A stretch of DNA of 64,000 bases. Origin: Lepiota brunneoincarnata (Eukaryota; Basidiomycota; Agaricomycetes; Agaricales; Agaricaceae). The stretch spans positions 558,001 through 622,000 of the forward strand of contig JAEBUN010000010.1 in assembly GCA_023014365.1 (NCBI GenBank), given 5' to 3'. Below the pieces are notes generated by a model that saw only the letters and a list, made by a program, of their open reading frames with translations, searched no databases and was not told where the DNA came from. Below, piece after piece: positions 49,148 through 61,796 of this stretch (its first letter is position 1; each line of letters begins with the position of its first letter). The position numbers were made by a program, and so were the translations under genes.

Positions 49148-50310
49148 ATGAGATCTCTCGGCGCTGTCACCATCTCCGCGAGCTCGCTTCAAATGAACGC
49201 AACAATCAATGCTTACACTTCTTTGGATTGGGTCCAGTGTTTTGAAAGATTGTCACAGTTGAAGCTATTGCCAAGTGCTGGGTATCGAGCTGCCTTATTT
49301 CGGTCACCCAGTGTTGACCTTGAAGAGATATCTGCCGGCTGTGTTGCATCTAGGCCTAAGCCGGATGGAATGGCGCTTTCTTACCTGTCACTGATTGCTA
49401 GGTTGTGTGCCGGCTTGTGAGAGATGACATCCGCTCCCTTCTTGAAGACTCACCAGTGACCTTCCGAGCACTCCTTGGTGCCGTCTTGTCTGTTGTCAGG
49501 TAGGAGCTGGTCGATTCCAGAAAAATTGCCTGGCGCAGCACTCGATGATATCGATGAAGGTGCTGGACAAGAAGAACAAGATGAGAGTGACATCGATAAT
49601 GGCTTAAATTATGCGGAAACGGACGAAGGAATGGTGAATGATTCTCTGACCACCCGCAGCCATTGTCGCATTGGCCATAGGTACACCGACGCCGGTTTAA
49701 TGGTCTGTCCGTTCCCCAACGTTACGTTACCTACCTTGCCCATTACTTTTGGGTCATTTTTCCCCAAACTCACCCAAATCCTTCCAATTCTGGGCCCGCC
49801 TCTATTCATTTCCAAGCAACATATCATCGTTCTACGGTGTCCCAAGAATAGGAAACAACCTCGCCTGTGGTGGACCTACTTCATAGGAATTCGGTAACCG
49901 GTGGCGTCCGGAAGTGTCGTTTCTGGAAGTGTCGTTTCATGTCGGGGTCAACCTGTTTGTTTCCGAGATTGTCGAGGCCCTATCCCATACAGATGCAGAC
50001 AAGCGACAACGGTTCCGCGACGAGCTCAACACATACGCCGCCTTGGAGAAGGCCTATGTAATCGCATCGTTCGATGCTGCTACAATGCATTCGGCGGGGG
50101 CGATCGAATGTATATTCTTATCCTCGACTTACATGATGGTACCCTGAATACGTGGGATGAGCTAAGCAGCGCAGGACGGTGAGCAGAAGTGATAACGCTC
50201 GAAATTGCTCCCTGTGACGATTTTCTTGCAGAGACCAAGTATACCAGTTGGCACAAGACGTCCAGGTACCGGAGTCATTTACGGAGACATTGAACCACGG
50301 GATGTAATAC
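49148..50310 (+). other. unidentified coding fragments, possibly a decayed or multi-exon gene
   Basis: Several plus-strand stretches read like protein but cannot be joined cleanly. They are LDWVQCFERLSQLKLLPSAG with SVDLEEISAGCVASRPKPDG (49,220-49,370), and, one frame over (a -1 or +2 step near 49,412), RDDIRSLLEDSPVTFRALLG (49,418-49,490). Next come an acidic stretch (DDIDEGAGQEEQDESDIDNG) and then VNLFVSEIVEALSHTDADKR with DELNTYAALEKAYVIASFDA (49,947-50,085). I do not recognise the family. The 14-bp unit ggaagtgtcgtttc is duplicated in tandem near 49,910-49,940. Confidence 0.4.
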
Positions 50311-50823
50311 GTATTCGTGGGGGTGGGCTCTAAAGCACACAGAGTAAGTTAATCAATTCAATCTCTCTTTGGATCTCGAGCTAGCTGACACTGGGACAGG
50401 CTCGTCACCTATATACTCATGGGAAGTGTGGCGGACTGCAGGAATTATGAAGAATGTTGTGGAGGCAGCCAACCGCTCCAAGGCAGTGCTGGGATAAAAG
50501 GGTAGACTCGTGAGGATGAACTCGTCGTCCTAATTGTTCAACTCTCATCTGCGAAGATTATAAATTACAAAGGGTTCGCTTATCGCAGTACAATGGTCCA
50601 CTTCACATTCGACATTCCCCCCATTCATCACTTTGTTTTCATATCTCGTCATTAGCTGATACCTCAACTAATTGAATCAGACATTGAGAACATGACATTA
50701 TTGTTACACGATCAACTTTCTAATACACAAAATAAAAGACGACGTATGATTTGATAAGGGTAGCATTGCGTGAGCGGTGGCATGTCGTCGAGGGGAAAAA
50801 CAGACAGAGTCCTAGGAAGCCGA
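50311..50823. other. convergent 3' spacer
   Basis: About 510 bp, AT-rich (poly-A-like and TTGTTACACGATC stretches), with no coding signal. Confidence 0.35.
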
Positions 50824-53212
50824 TCACATAGCTCTGAGTGGACGACCAACCCGTTTCACACCTACAGGCCTACGAGGTCCCCAGGAGTCCCTAGTATTTA
50901 TCTTCGCCCACCCAGGTTTATCCTTCGTGCATTGTTCCATGTTCCTCAGCTTGGAGACCCATTCCGCATGTACCTTCTCATACGACTTCCACGTCTCCGA
51001 CTGCATCCAAGTCTCCTTCAACCCCCTTGCTCGCATCTTTGCAATCTTTGTCCTCTCGAAAAACTGTGAGCTCGCTGAATTGAGCAATTCTTCGCCTTTC
51101 TTCTTCAGCTCCTTCGCGCGTCCACGGGCCCTGTCGTTGCGAGAGACAACTTCCTCCCCAAACGCACGAGCCTTGCCCTTGCTTTGGCTAACGACGACCT
51201 GTGTCTGGGCATGAATGGCGCTCATCAGCTCGTCCATGGCATCGAGAAGGTCCTTGGCGCTGTTCTCCATACTGACAACGCTGTTAAAAGCTTTGCTAGT
51301 CGCGTCTAATACCTCGGAGAGGCCATCAACGAATCGCGAGCTGACAGGGTTAGGCGAAACAAAATCGGGCCGGTGCCTCTTCTTCTGAGTGCGAGTAGCC
51401 GTGAGAACCGAAGGCTCTGGATGGACTTCGGAGAGTGAGGTAGGTGTGACCGCCCGCAGCATCACATCTTTGGATGACGAAGCCTGGGGTCCTCCCAAAC
51501 TCACTATGGGCTGACGTGAGGGGCCTGGTACGGCGAGCGAAGTAGATGGTGTGTGAATCAGAGATAAAGAGGCTTCACGAGTGCCGACTGACAGAGAAGT
51601 AGTGATTCGAGAGGCGACAGAGAGGGAATTAACTTGAGGAGTAATCGAAAGGGAGGTCACCCCGGAGCTGAAGACGGTGAGGGAAAAGTCCTTTAGTGAA
51701 GAAGGAACGACAGCGGTGGTAGCGCCGGTAACTGGGGCTGCCAGGGTTCGGTTGATCTGGTTGGGTGCGAACATTCCCCATACACTGTTGGAAGCGTTCT
51801 TGCCTGGCCCAGTGGAGAGAAGCACTGGGGTTCGGAACGCAGTATTGAACGCGAACCCCATAATGATAGAAACAAGTGCAAAGCTGAATATTCACGTGAG
51901 TAATGCTCCAAGGTAGCAGCACATGGGTATACATACAATGTGACCGCGGGGACGGCGCGACCGTTATCAGATCCCGACTTGATGGCTTGGATAGGGCTGT
52001 CGAGGAGGGTATGAATAACCTCAAATACTCTCCAGGATTCGATACGAGAGAGAGCATCAGGGCTGAGAACAGCGCTCTTATCGGTGTTCAGCTTGATGGT
52101 TCTGTTCGTTGGCGCCGCGAGCAGCTCCCAGTCATCCTCCGCGGCATGGCGCAGAACTGTATCTGTGTCTTGTTCTGCAGAATCAGATGGAATAGAAACA
52201 AGGACGGGTAGGTAAGCGGTATGAAGTGACAAAACAGGCAAGGTGGTAGAGGGGAGGTAAACAATCGCCAAAGAGGCACGAGTGACATCGTCCTGAAAGT
52301 CAGACTATAAATGCAGTGAAGGATCGACAGAGAGCGAGTAGACTAATATCAACGTACAGCATCGGTAAGACTTGCATTCTCGTTCGTATAATCGTGAACC
52401 GTTATGGAGGTCAAAATGGAATTGTCCTTTCCACATCGAAGGTCAAGCGTCTGGACGGGGCCCGCATTCGGATCAAGGGAACTGAGGACGACATTGCCGG
52501 AGAAATTGGCAGCCTTCTGAATGAAGTCCTGGACAAAGGACCACTTGATGGGGGAGGAGGAGCCATAGAGGACGATATCCAGGCCTATATTAGTATTTGC
52601 GTCATCTTGCTGTGAAACCTCGTGATGCTGGACTTGGGTCGTGGTTACAGGACATTCGAGCCCCTGTTTAGGCGAAGAAAGCACCGATTCGCTGAGAGAT
52701 AGGGTCGAGTCTTCATCGTTAGGGCTCGTGGCGCTCAGTAAGCGCGGGGGCTTTGTGGGAGACCCGGTTACCTGATCGCGAGAACTGGTGAGGGGGTCGG
52801 GAAAGGAGAGACGGAGGTCGCGAATAGAGTTATGACTCGCAGTGCTTGCACGCGATGCGCTTAAAGTTCCGACCATGCTCTGATCAAGGGCGTCTTTGAC
52901 TCGCTGGTCGTCGGAAGAGTCGTGGCTGATATCAGGGATGGTGCCTGTGGGGAGAGATTTAGTGGCATGCGCAGCCAAGGGCTTTTGGAGACACATGCCA
53001 GGCTCGACGGCAGACTCGTCGCTAGTCTCGTCGACGAAGCCCTCCCAAGCCTCGACCTCGCTCTCATAGGAGCTTCCAAAGCTGACGGATGATCTGCGGG
53101 AGAGAGGCCTGGAGCTGAGTTCGTCGTGTGAGCTGATGGAGTCGTTGTCGTCGTCGGGACGGCTAGCGATGTCGAGCCAGTCAGAGTCTGAGAGACTGTC
53201 GAACTCTGACAT
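50824..53212 (-). CDS. uncharacterised basidiomycete-type protein with hydrophobic segment
   Basis: The ATG at 53212 begins MSEFDSLSDSDWLDIASRPD, an acidic Ser/Asp-rich start. It is followed by VEAWEGFVDETSDESAVEP and a long Ser-rich region, then IGLDIVLYGSSSPIKWSFVQ and DFIQKAANFSGNVVLSSLDP. After introns come DVTRASLAIVYLPSTTLPVL and AAEDDWELLAAPTNRTIKL. A hydrophobic stretch (FALVSIIMGFAFNTAF, about 51,850-51,900) is a possible membrane segment. The last exon (to 50,824) is Ser/Thr-rich, then Lys/Arg/Glu-rich helical (RNDRARGRAKELKKKGEELL, KMRARGLKETWMQSETWKS). About 700 residues. An upstream in-frame ATG would add 33 residues. No function can be given; the layout suggests a single-pass or tail-anchored regulatory protein, which is only inference. 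Confidence 0.68.
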
Positions 53213-53540
53213 TGGGGGTTGGAGAAGAGTTGAGACAGGGGGACACAAAGGGACGAGCCATCCTTTTGTAGTAACATCACCCATGGCACGCAGCGGCCCG
53301 CTAGTACACACTATTTTTGGTTCACTTCAAGACCAGAGTCCATACACTTCCGTCGTCAAGCCACGCAGCCAAGTCGTGGCAAGTTAACAGCCCTTTCTTT
53401 GTCTATCAGCCTGGCTGTGGTGTGGACTTTATGTGCTTATGTGACTCACACAAGCCGCTTCGATAATAGCACAGCCACGTGAATATCTCTTTGATCGCGT
53501 AGAAATCTGACTCTCGTGCTACTTCATTCTCCGGTGTCTC
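53213..53540. promoter_or_regulatory. divergent promoter region
   Basis: 328 bp between the starts of the unknown protein (-) and exportin-T (+). It holds a CACGTG at 53,476-53,481, 60 bp before the exportin ATG. That hexamer occurs elsewhere in the window at about chance frequency, so its use is unproven. Confidence 0.4.
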
Positions 53541-56500
53541 ATGGGCACAGAAATCGAGCAAATTGCTCAGGCAATCGCCATTGCGTCGGATCCTTCCCAA
53601 ACATCCCTCCATCAACAGGCTCTGCAGTTTATTTCCACCATCCAGCATAATGCAAGCGACACTTGGCGTTTGGCTCTTCCCCTATTTGTGGATCGCGAAT
53701 CGGATGGGCGTATGAAATATCCCCCCCATGCAAGGTTCTTCGCATTGCGTGTGCTGGACGAGTTCTTGGACAATAGGTAAGTGGCTGTTGAATTCATGTA
53801 CTGGACCTGTTCTCGGCAAAGGATTTTGCGAGACTTGCGAGACTTGTGACGTCTCCACAGCCTAGAACTCAAGGCATCAACGGGCACTTTACCGCATTTC
53901 CCCACTACTGATGTGTTTACTCACTCTCTCATCGCACAGATTTGAACCGCTGGATGGCGGCTCGTTCAAAACAATCCAACAGTCCCTACTATCGTATATT
54001 CAAACAGAGTATGTCACCGGCTCCGCAGAGAGTGATACAACTTGTGCGTACCCCAACACCTCCCGTCCCCCGGTCCTGCTCACGACCTCCCGATTGATAA
54101 CCCTAGTCCTGAGAAATAAGTTCTCCCATACGCTCACACTCTTCTTCCTGTGCACATACACCGATCAATGGTCAACGTTCTTTGCCGACATTTTCACCCT
54201 CATTCGGTCAGGCGTCCCCACGACCAATGGCACGAGCCCATCCACAGGAAGCTTCAACCGTCATGTCTCTCTATTATTTTTCCACATCGTACTCGAGATT
54301 TCCGGCGAGGTAGCCGACCAGATGATCAAGGCTGCCAGAGCGTGGAATGTCACGAGACACCAACGGGATGGGAAAGTGAGGGACGCAGTGAGAGAGCGGG
54401 ACGCAGCCAAAATTAACGAGGCCGTGTTACTGATTGTTGCAGAGGCGGCGGAGAGGATGGTGGAATTGCGCAAGGTGGAGGGTGCGGATGCCAAGAAGGA
54501 TTTGGATGCAGCAATTGAGATTGTAGATTGGGGAATCCGGACATTTGGCTCTTACGTTGGTATGTTCTCTTCTCCTCCGACCATGTCGTGGATCTACGGG
54601 CTGAACATCTAGATAGGTTGGATCGATATCAACCTAACTGTGACACCAACTACTGTCAACTTGCTTTTTGGTATGCTGGCGGACCCTTCGTTACCAATCC
54701 GGCTAGCTACGTCTGTCGCAATCCTGCGTATTGTGTCCAAGGGGCTAAAGGAACCGAGCGATAAGCTACAATTGTTCAAAGTACTTTCGCTCGGACAAGT
54801 TCTTGATGCGCTAGAGGCTAAGACGCATCAACAACAATTAGAGAGGGGAGACGACACAGATGAAGGGGAGGAGTCGTATCGGGAAGCCTTGGGCAAACTA
54901 TTGAACGTTCTTGGGCTAGAGCTAACAAAACTCATCGAGGTAGGATATCAACCGTTGTTCGTGACATGGCTGGTGCTCATTCAACAAAGGAACCAGGAAC
55001 GGAAGATGTGCGCACCGAAGCTTCATCTTACCTCCAACAAATTCTACCTGTCCTGCTACGATTCATGGCGGACGAGTACGACGATACGGCTTCAACGATT
55101 TTCCCTTTACTACAAGTTATCCTGACGAGCGTAAGTTTTGCCAAACAGTCGGACTGGGCTCTTGGCTGAATCCATTCTAGTATAAACGTGACCGAAGATC
55201 GTCAACTGAGCCTCTAAGTGAAGCCAGGCGTTCGTTCTTGACTTCGCTGCTTGAAGTTATCTTGACGAAGATGAAGTGGGAGACTGATTCGGATCCGGAT
55301 GACTCGGACGATGATGATTCGATTGAGTTTGACAAATTGCGCAGGGTACGTTCCAGAAGATTTGACAGCTCACACGAGCTCACGAAAGTTTTATCAGGAT
55401 CTGCGAACATTCTTGGACTCGATTTTGGCAATTGGCCAGGAACTTGTTACTGGTGCCGTGCAAACATTAGCCGTGAACACAATCTCGGCGTATAGGAATG
55501 GCGTTCCCATGAAGTGGAATGATGCCGAGTTGGGAGTTTACCTTGTCTTCATCTTTGGAGAGATCAACAAGAGTAAGTCTTTTTTTTCCCGACTACCCGC
55601 AACGATTAACCAATCGTGGATTGATAGCTGGAGGGAAGGGTCGAGCAGCCTTCTGCCACGCTCCCCCAGTCGACAAAAGCGCCAAAACCAAATCCGCGAT
55701 AGATTACTCCGAATATCCCCTCACATCACATGGGGAGATGCTGCTCGCTTTGGTGCAATCTGGCATCGCATCTTTCCCCAATAAAACGGTCGCCCTGCAA
55801 TACTTTGAAACAGTCGCCAGATATACGGACTTCTTCAAGGTTAGAAAGGAGTGTATAGTACCTACGCTGGAAGCCATGATAGATGCCCGGTACGTTCCTC
55901 TTCAGCCCTGGTGCTTGGCCAAACTGACGGATCATTTGTAGAGGCCTCCACAACGACGACACCAGTTTCCGATCGCGCCTATACTATCTATTCTACAAAT
56001 TCATCAAAGAAAATCGCCAAGAAGTCTCAGCCGATCTTAGCGCCAGCATCATTGACAACATGTCTGATCTCCTCCCCATCATCATAGATATCCCTGAGCC
56101 AGAAGACGGCGAGGTTGATATCCTGGAGGAGGCGGTGCGAAGCTCAATATTCGATTCCCAACTCTACCTTTTCGAAACCGCTGGAATTCTCTGTTCATTG
56201 ACGTTCAAGACTCCTGAACGACAAGCGAACCTATTGTTTTCTCTTGTCAAACCACTTATGAGCAATCTGTCAGCTAGTTTGCAGCTGTATCGAGAGAAGG
56301 GTGGAGCGGAAGATCTGGTTCCGATTGTCAATGTGCATCACACCATCATGGCGCTGGGGAATATTGCAAAGGGATTCCCCGATTATCCGAGCGTAATCCC
56401 GGAGAATTATGTCATGCCACCATTGGATGTGTTTGCAGAGGTTGCTCGGGCGATTTTGGTGTGTCTTGAGGCGATGAATGTGTTCAAGGTCGTGAGGGAT

Positions 56501-57525
56501 GCTGTTCGTGAAATTTTGCTCTGTTGAGTCGTGAAGAGAGTGACTGACTACCTGGCTAGACTCGGTTTGCATTTGCGAGGATCTTAGCAACCGCAGGACC
56601 AACAGTGACGAGCTATATTCCCCCGCTTATGGGGAATTTGCTCACCCATTTCGAGCCATCGGAGCTGGTGGATTTCATGAACTTCATTGGATTGTTGATG
56701 TTCAAACTACATGTGAGAGTGACCTGATTTCTGCGTGTTATCGCGTACTAATCCTATCGACAGAAAGACCTTTTCGATGTTCTCGACCAGCTTATTGGAC
56801 CCTTGAACGTACATATCACGTCACTGTTGTCGCAGCCTATCTCAGGGACTGACGACGAGAGGGCGCATGTAGAGACGAAGAAGGCTTATCTTGCGTTGCT
56901 GAATAACATTATGACTGCAAGGCTACAAGGAATTTTCACTTCTGAACGTACGTCCGCCGGTTAGATACTGTTTTTGAGGGGCTCATACTTTGGTTAAGGA
57001 AATTCGGCGGGCTTTGAACCCCTGCTGGAGAGTATGTTACGATTAGCAGAAGACACGTCAGATACAGCGAGCCAGAAAGCAGCCTTCGTCTTCTTCAACA
57101 AATGTGTCAACTCTTGGGGTCGCCCAATTGCAGAGAACGCCACTGAGCAAGAAGGGTTACTGGGTTTTGACCGGTTCATTTATGAGCGTATCGTTCCCCT
57201 TGCATTCAGTGTGCCATCTTCGCCTAATTTCAACCTGAAGGATGGGCAAGTCATAGTGGTGAGCAATCTCCTAATTCACTCTTCTATAGAAACTCCATGT
57301 TGCGCGCAACTCTAGGCTCTACAAGAGATTTGCCATCTGCTGCAGGCGATTATCGCGGTACGCGGGCAGGAAGCATACACCTTTTTCATCTCTGTTTTTC
57401 TTCCCTCTCAGAATTGGCCACAAGAAACAGCTCTGGAGTTTGTAACGAAAATGCAAAGCACGGATCATAAACCTTTTAGGAAATACTTTACGGACTTGAT
57501 TCGATCTTCACGTAGTTCATCATAA
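53541..57525 (+). CDS. exportin-T (Los1/XPOT), nuclear tRNA export receptor
   Basis: A karyopherin-beta that carries mature tRNA from nucleus to cytoplasm with Ran-GTP. Start MGTEIEQIAQAIAIASDPSQ, with LHQQALQFISTIQHNASDTW and ARFFALRVLDEFLDNRFEPL. The exportin-1-like region follows: LRNKFSHTLTLFFLCTYTDQ, WSTFFADIFTLI, FFHIVLEISGEVADQMIK. Then come the family signature SYVGWIDINLTVTPTTVNLL with FGMLADPSLPIRLATSVAIL, and later HEAT-type helices (LLRFMADEYDDTASTIFPLL, GEMLLALVQSGIASFPNKTV, YYLFYKFIKENRQEVSADLS, FETAGILCSLTFKTPERQAN). The end is FVTKMQSTDHKPFRKYFTDL, with TAA at 57523-57525. About a dozen short introns; every join tested keeps frame. Length near 1,050 residues is normal. Cullin-3 follows 380 bp downstream on the same strand. 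Confidence 0.93.
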
Positions 57526-57906
57526 CACTTCCCCTCGCCAAGTCTCGGTTTATTAATCCTTTCTCTACTTCTACCGCATTTTCCCTAGATAATTATTTTT
57601 ACTCCACACATATGATAACTTGCTTTTATGTCCTTAACATGATTTTGTGAAAATGAAGCAGCCCCTATCTACGCAGTCAGCTTACCTTGCTTAGTCATTA
57701 TTTGACTAGAGGTCAACAAATGTCGCTGATGTCCAATTACAGTGCTTGATATTGACGACATCGGCTACACCCTTCGACCATGGCTACCAGTATGTTTTCT
57801 CGGACTGGATATGTGTGGATTTCAACTCAGCTCTTTACCAGCTGCTACTCGTCGCCCCGGAAAAAAGCATATTGTGAGTTCCTTTCAAGTTCCTGGCGAT
57901 TCGACT
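57526..57906. promoter_or_regulatory. intergenic region with cullin-3 promoter
   Basis: About 380 bp between the exportin-T stop and the cullin ATG used here. An ATG at 57,720 and short open frames exist, but they do not continue in frame into the cullin exon. Confidence 0.4.
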
Positions 57907-60748
57907 ATGTGTCTGAATGGCAAACGTAGAAAGTCCCAAGAAAGGTGAGGCTTTTAACCATTCCAAATTTTCACCCGGATTTATAGCTCCGCCCCAAAGA
58001 TCGGTCCAGAATTCTCCGCAGAGAAGACATGGGCAGAGCTGTCCCGCAATATCCGGGAAATTCAGCATAACAATGCTTCGAATCTGTCATTCGAGGAGAA
58101 CCACCGGTTTGGGTACAACATGGTGTTGAATAAGCAGGGGCATATGCTGTACAGCGGACTGAGGGAACTTGTGATTGAGCATCTTGACGAGCTCGTGGAG
58201 CAAGATGTTATTCCTGCGTTTCCTATCAACCCCGAACGGCAAAGCCAGGAAGGAGAGGTGCTGTTGAAGGCTTTGCGGAAGGTTTGGGATGATCATACGA
58301 GTAGTATGACCAAAGTGGGACAGATACTGAAGTATATGGTGAGCTGCCGTTGCGATTACCACTCTGGCCATATTTATGAGAAAGGATCCTTCTTTGTAGG
58401 ACCGAATGTACACCAAGGAAGCGGGACTACTAGAAACATGGGAACTTGGGCTCGACCTCTTTATTAAGCGCATTATTCGGCCACCGATTCAAGGTATCTT
58501 GGTCACCGCCATTCTTGACCAGATTCGTTATGAGCGGGAAGGATATATGGTCAATCGGTCCGCCATCCAAGGCTGTGCCGACGTGTTCTTGCGACTGCAC
58601 GTCGATGGTTCGGGTACCACGGTATATAAGCGCGATCTTGAGCCGGCGTTTTTGGAACAGAGCACCATTTTCTATGAGGAAGAGGGAAAGAAGTTGGTAC
58701 AATCCTGTGACGCGCCAGAATTTTTGCAAAGAGTGAGTGGGTTTGCCAGGATTTTCTGGGAGTGAAGTCGTTGATACCTGTCAGGCCGAAGGTCGCTTTG
58801 AATCTGAAGACTCCCGAACACACCATTATCTGACCAGTCAGACCGCTCCTGCTATCCGCCAAATCCTCAAAGATCACCTTCTGACGCCTCACCTTTCCGA
58901 TATCGTTTCGATGCCGAACTCCGGACTCGATGCTATGATCGATACTGACAAGATTGACGTTCTATCGCGGCTGTACCGACTGTACAAGCTGGTTCCGACT
59001 GGCATACCCATTCTGAAGCGAGCATTGAAGGATTCGATTTCGAGGAGAGGAAGGCTCATTAACGATTCCTCTCTCGAACTTGACGCAGGCGAGGGGGTGG
59101 AACCCGGAGAATTGGATCCGAAGGGCAAAGGAAAGGCGAAGGCCCCAGTGAACTCGGTCGCACCTGCGACCCAATGGGTGCAGAGCATCTTGCAGTTGAA
59201 GGATAAAGTTGATAACGTATGGCGAAACGCGTTTCAGAGTGACCATGATGTAGAAGTTGCAATGAACAATGCAAGTATTTGCTTTATGCCGTGCCTGTCA
59301 AAACTAATGGTTTCTTAGGCATTTGAGTCATTCATTAACTTGAATGATAAGTGCTCTGAGTTCCTTTCAGTGTTCATTGATGACAATCTGAAGCGAGGAT
59401 TGAAGGGGGTGAGCAGGCATGAAGATCGGGGAAAAGAGATTAAAGCTCACGCTCGTGATAGAAAAGCGACACTGAAATTGCTGATGTCCTGGACAAGACC
59501 ATCACAGTATTCCGATATGTCACAGAGAAGGATATTTTCGAGCGATATTACAAGGGCCATCTGGCCAAGCGGTTGCTTCATAGTCGTTCTGTATCAGATG
59601 ATGCCGAGCGAGAGATGCTTAGCAGGCTGAAGGTGGAATGTGGATATCAGTTCACACAAAAGCTGGAGGGGATGTTCAATGACATAAAACTATCGGATGA
59701 TGCTATGGAATCTTACCAAGCTCATCTTGCGAAGACGACAGTAAGTTGATGTTTTTTGCTCTTTACCAGAGTCCTACATCCCGAGCAGGCCCCCGATACT
59801 CCAATCAGTGTCACTGTTATGACCTCTACATACTGGCCAATGTCGCACTCTCCGTCATCATGCAACGTTCCACCAGTTCTTGCAAGAAGCTCCCAGTCAT
59901 TTGAACAGTTCTACCTCTCGCGACACTCCGGACGTCGACTAACCTGGCAATATGGCCTTGGGAATGTAGATGTCCGCGCAAGGTTCAAAACTGAAGTTCA
60001 CGATCTCAATGTCTCCACTTTCGCGCTCATTATTCTTCTTCTCTTTGAGGATATGTCCGAAGGGGAATTCCTCATGTATTCGGTATGTCAGGTATCGATT
60101 TCCTTCTTGTGTGAAAGATTCACATGACTTCAGGAAATTAAAGAAGCAACTGCCATCGCAGATACCGAGCTTAAACGTCACCTCCAATCTCTTGCCTGCG
60201 CCAAATTTAAGATCTTGAAAAAACATCCACCTGGCAGAGACATCAGCGAAGACGACTCGTTTTCATTCAACCACGATTTTAGCTCCCCGATGCAAAAAAT
60301 CAAAATCGCGACTGTCTCATCAAAAATTGAGACAACCCAGGAGAGGAGAGAAACTCGCGAGCGTATTGATGAAGAGCGGAAGCATCAGATTGATGTGAGC
60401 GTATGCAATTTACCCTAACTCTCCGCATCCTGACAATCCGTCTTCCCTAGGCTTGCATAGTTCGCATCATGAAAGACAGAAAACACATGACACATATCAA
60501 CCTTGTCAATGAGGCTACGAGACAATTGGCAAGCAGATTCAATCCAGAACCAGCGTTGGTCAAGCGCCGTATTGAAAATTTGATCGAAGTCTGTATTCGG
60601 TACTGCTCAAACTTGAACTTGACTGATCATTGATTCAGAGGGAGTACCTGGAACGCACCGAGGATCGCAAGTCTTATAGCTATTTGGTCAGTGCCCTTGA
60701 CCTGGTCGTTGTCTTGACGGTATATTTATCAATGCATTGTAGGCATGA
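57907..60748 (+). CDS. CUL3: cullin-3, scaffold of BTB-type ubiquitin ligases
   Basis: Holds the RING protein at its C-terminus and BTB substrate adaptors at its N-terminus. The start [12 protein letters not shown] at 57907 gives the right phase into the next exon ([19 protein letters not shown]). Cullin repeats follow: [100 protein letters not shown]. The cullin homology domain shows [75 protein letters not shown] and [20 protein letters not shown]. The neddylation segment is [20 protein letters not shown], and the end [17 protein letters not shown]. About 780 residues; all joins keep frame. Confidence 0.94.
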
Positions 60749-61217
60749 GCACACACGAAGCACAAGAAGCATCGTTATATGCATATCACCCCATATACAG
60801 TACTGATGTATAGTAATAAATTGTATCATTGGACCGATTTTTGTACGTTTGTGCCCATTATTGTCCCCCAACTGCTTGCACCCGGGCGTGCTATCGATTA
60901 GCCGCGACCCAACTACCCCGGTATCCCAACTTACGGGGCACTTGTCCATTATTTTTAATAACTAGTGCGATTCGGTCTGGGAACCAACGGCCTCGACGGC
61001 CACGCCATATGGCAGCATGGGGGGAGTGCGATTTTCCCAACACGAATGCAGGACACGTTGAGGGGTGTGGGGTTAGGAATGAATGTCACCACGTTGAAGA
61101 CGAGCTCGCACCTCGGACGCATAGGACTGTACGTCCATTGATAGGGAGGGGGGGGCTTGCGACAATCCATGTTCCCTTATATAGCTTGGATGGGACAAAG
61201 TCGGGAGTGGCCGCCCC
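60749..61217. other. intergenic region, nothing recognised
   Basis: About 470 bp between cullin-3 and the decayed NTPase-like gene. No coding signal is convincing. Confidence 0.4.
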
Positions 61218-61675
61218 ATGACATCATCCATTTTCTGTGAGTGGTGTGAATCCGCCTACGAACGCCTCTGGGCCCTGCAGCGGGACCTGGTAATGACGGA
61301 GAATGAGATTACGAGCGAAAGGAGCACAGGAGGTCTGGTCCTACTTGGCCGACCTGGTATTGGTGAGTCATGCTCTATCCGCGCCAACAGCAATACTTGA
61401 CTTGGGACCTTGTTAGGAAAAATCGTGATTCTTGTTCTATGCTTTCCTTAAGGCATTGTCACAACGGATGCCTGTCATTTTCTGCAAGTCCCCAATGGAG
61501 TATATCCATTGCACCCAGGATGGCTGTCGTGTCCTGCCACTTGCTGAACCCCCTAAGATCAATATCACACGCGAAACACTTGTTTTGGTCGATTCCAACG
61601 ACGACCTACCCACCCCTCCTGGTCCCTTCATTCACTCCCCTGGATACGTTCTCCAAGCGACGTCTCTTCAGCCAC

Positions 61676-61683
61676 GTCGTTGG
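61676..61683. repeat. hAT target-site duplication, left copy
   Basis: GTCGTTGG, repeated exactly at 63,225-63,232. Perfect identity of the two copies suggests a recent insertion. Confidence 0.9.
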
Positions 61684-61796
61684 TAGGGGTGCCGAAGTTC
61701 GGTTCAGAACTTCGGTTCGAACCTGAACCTCCTGAACTGAACCTAAAAGTTCAGTCCAGTTCAGGTTCAGGTTCAGCCCCTGGCCTGTTGGTTCGG
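61684..61796 (+). repeat. left terminal inverted repeat and subterminal GGTTCA/GAACC repeats of the hAT element
   Basis: About 23 bp of terminal repeat followed by many copies of ttcagg/ggttca and their complements (gaacctgaac, cagttcaggttcaggttcag). Confidence 0.85.
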
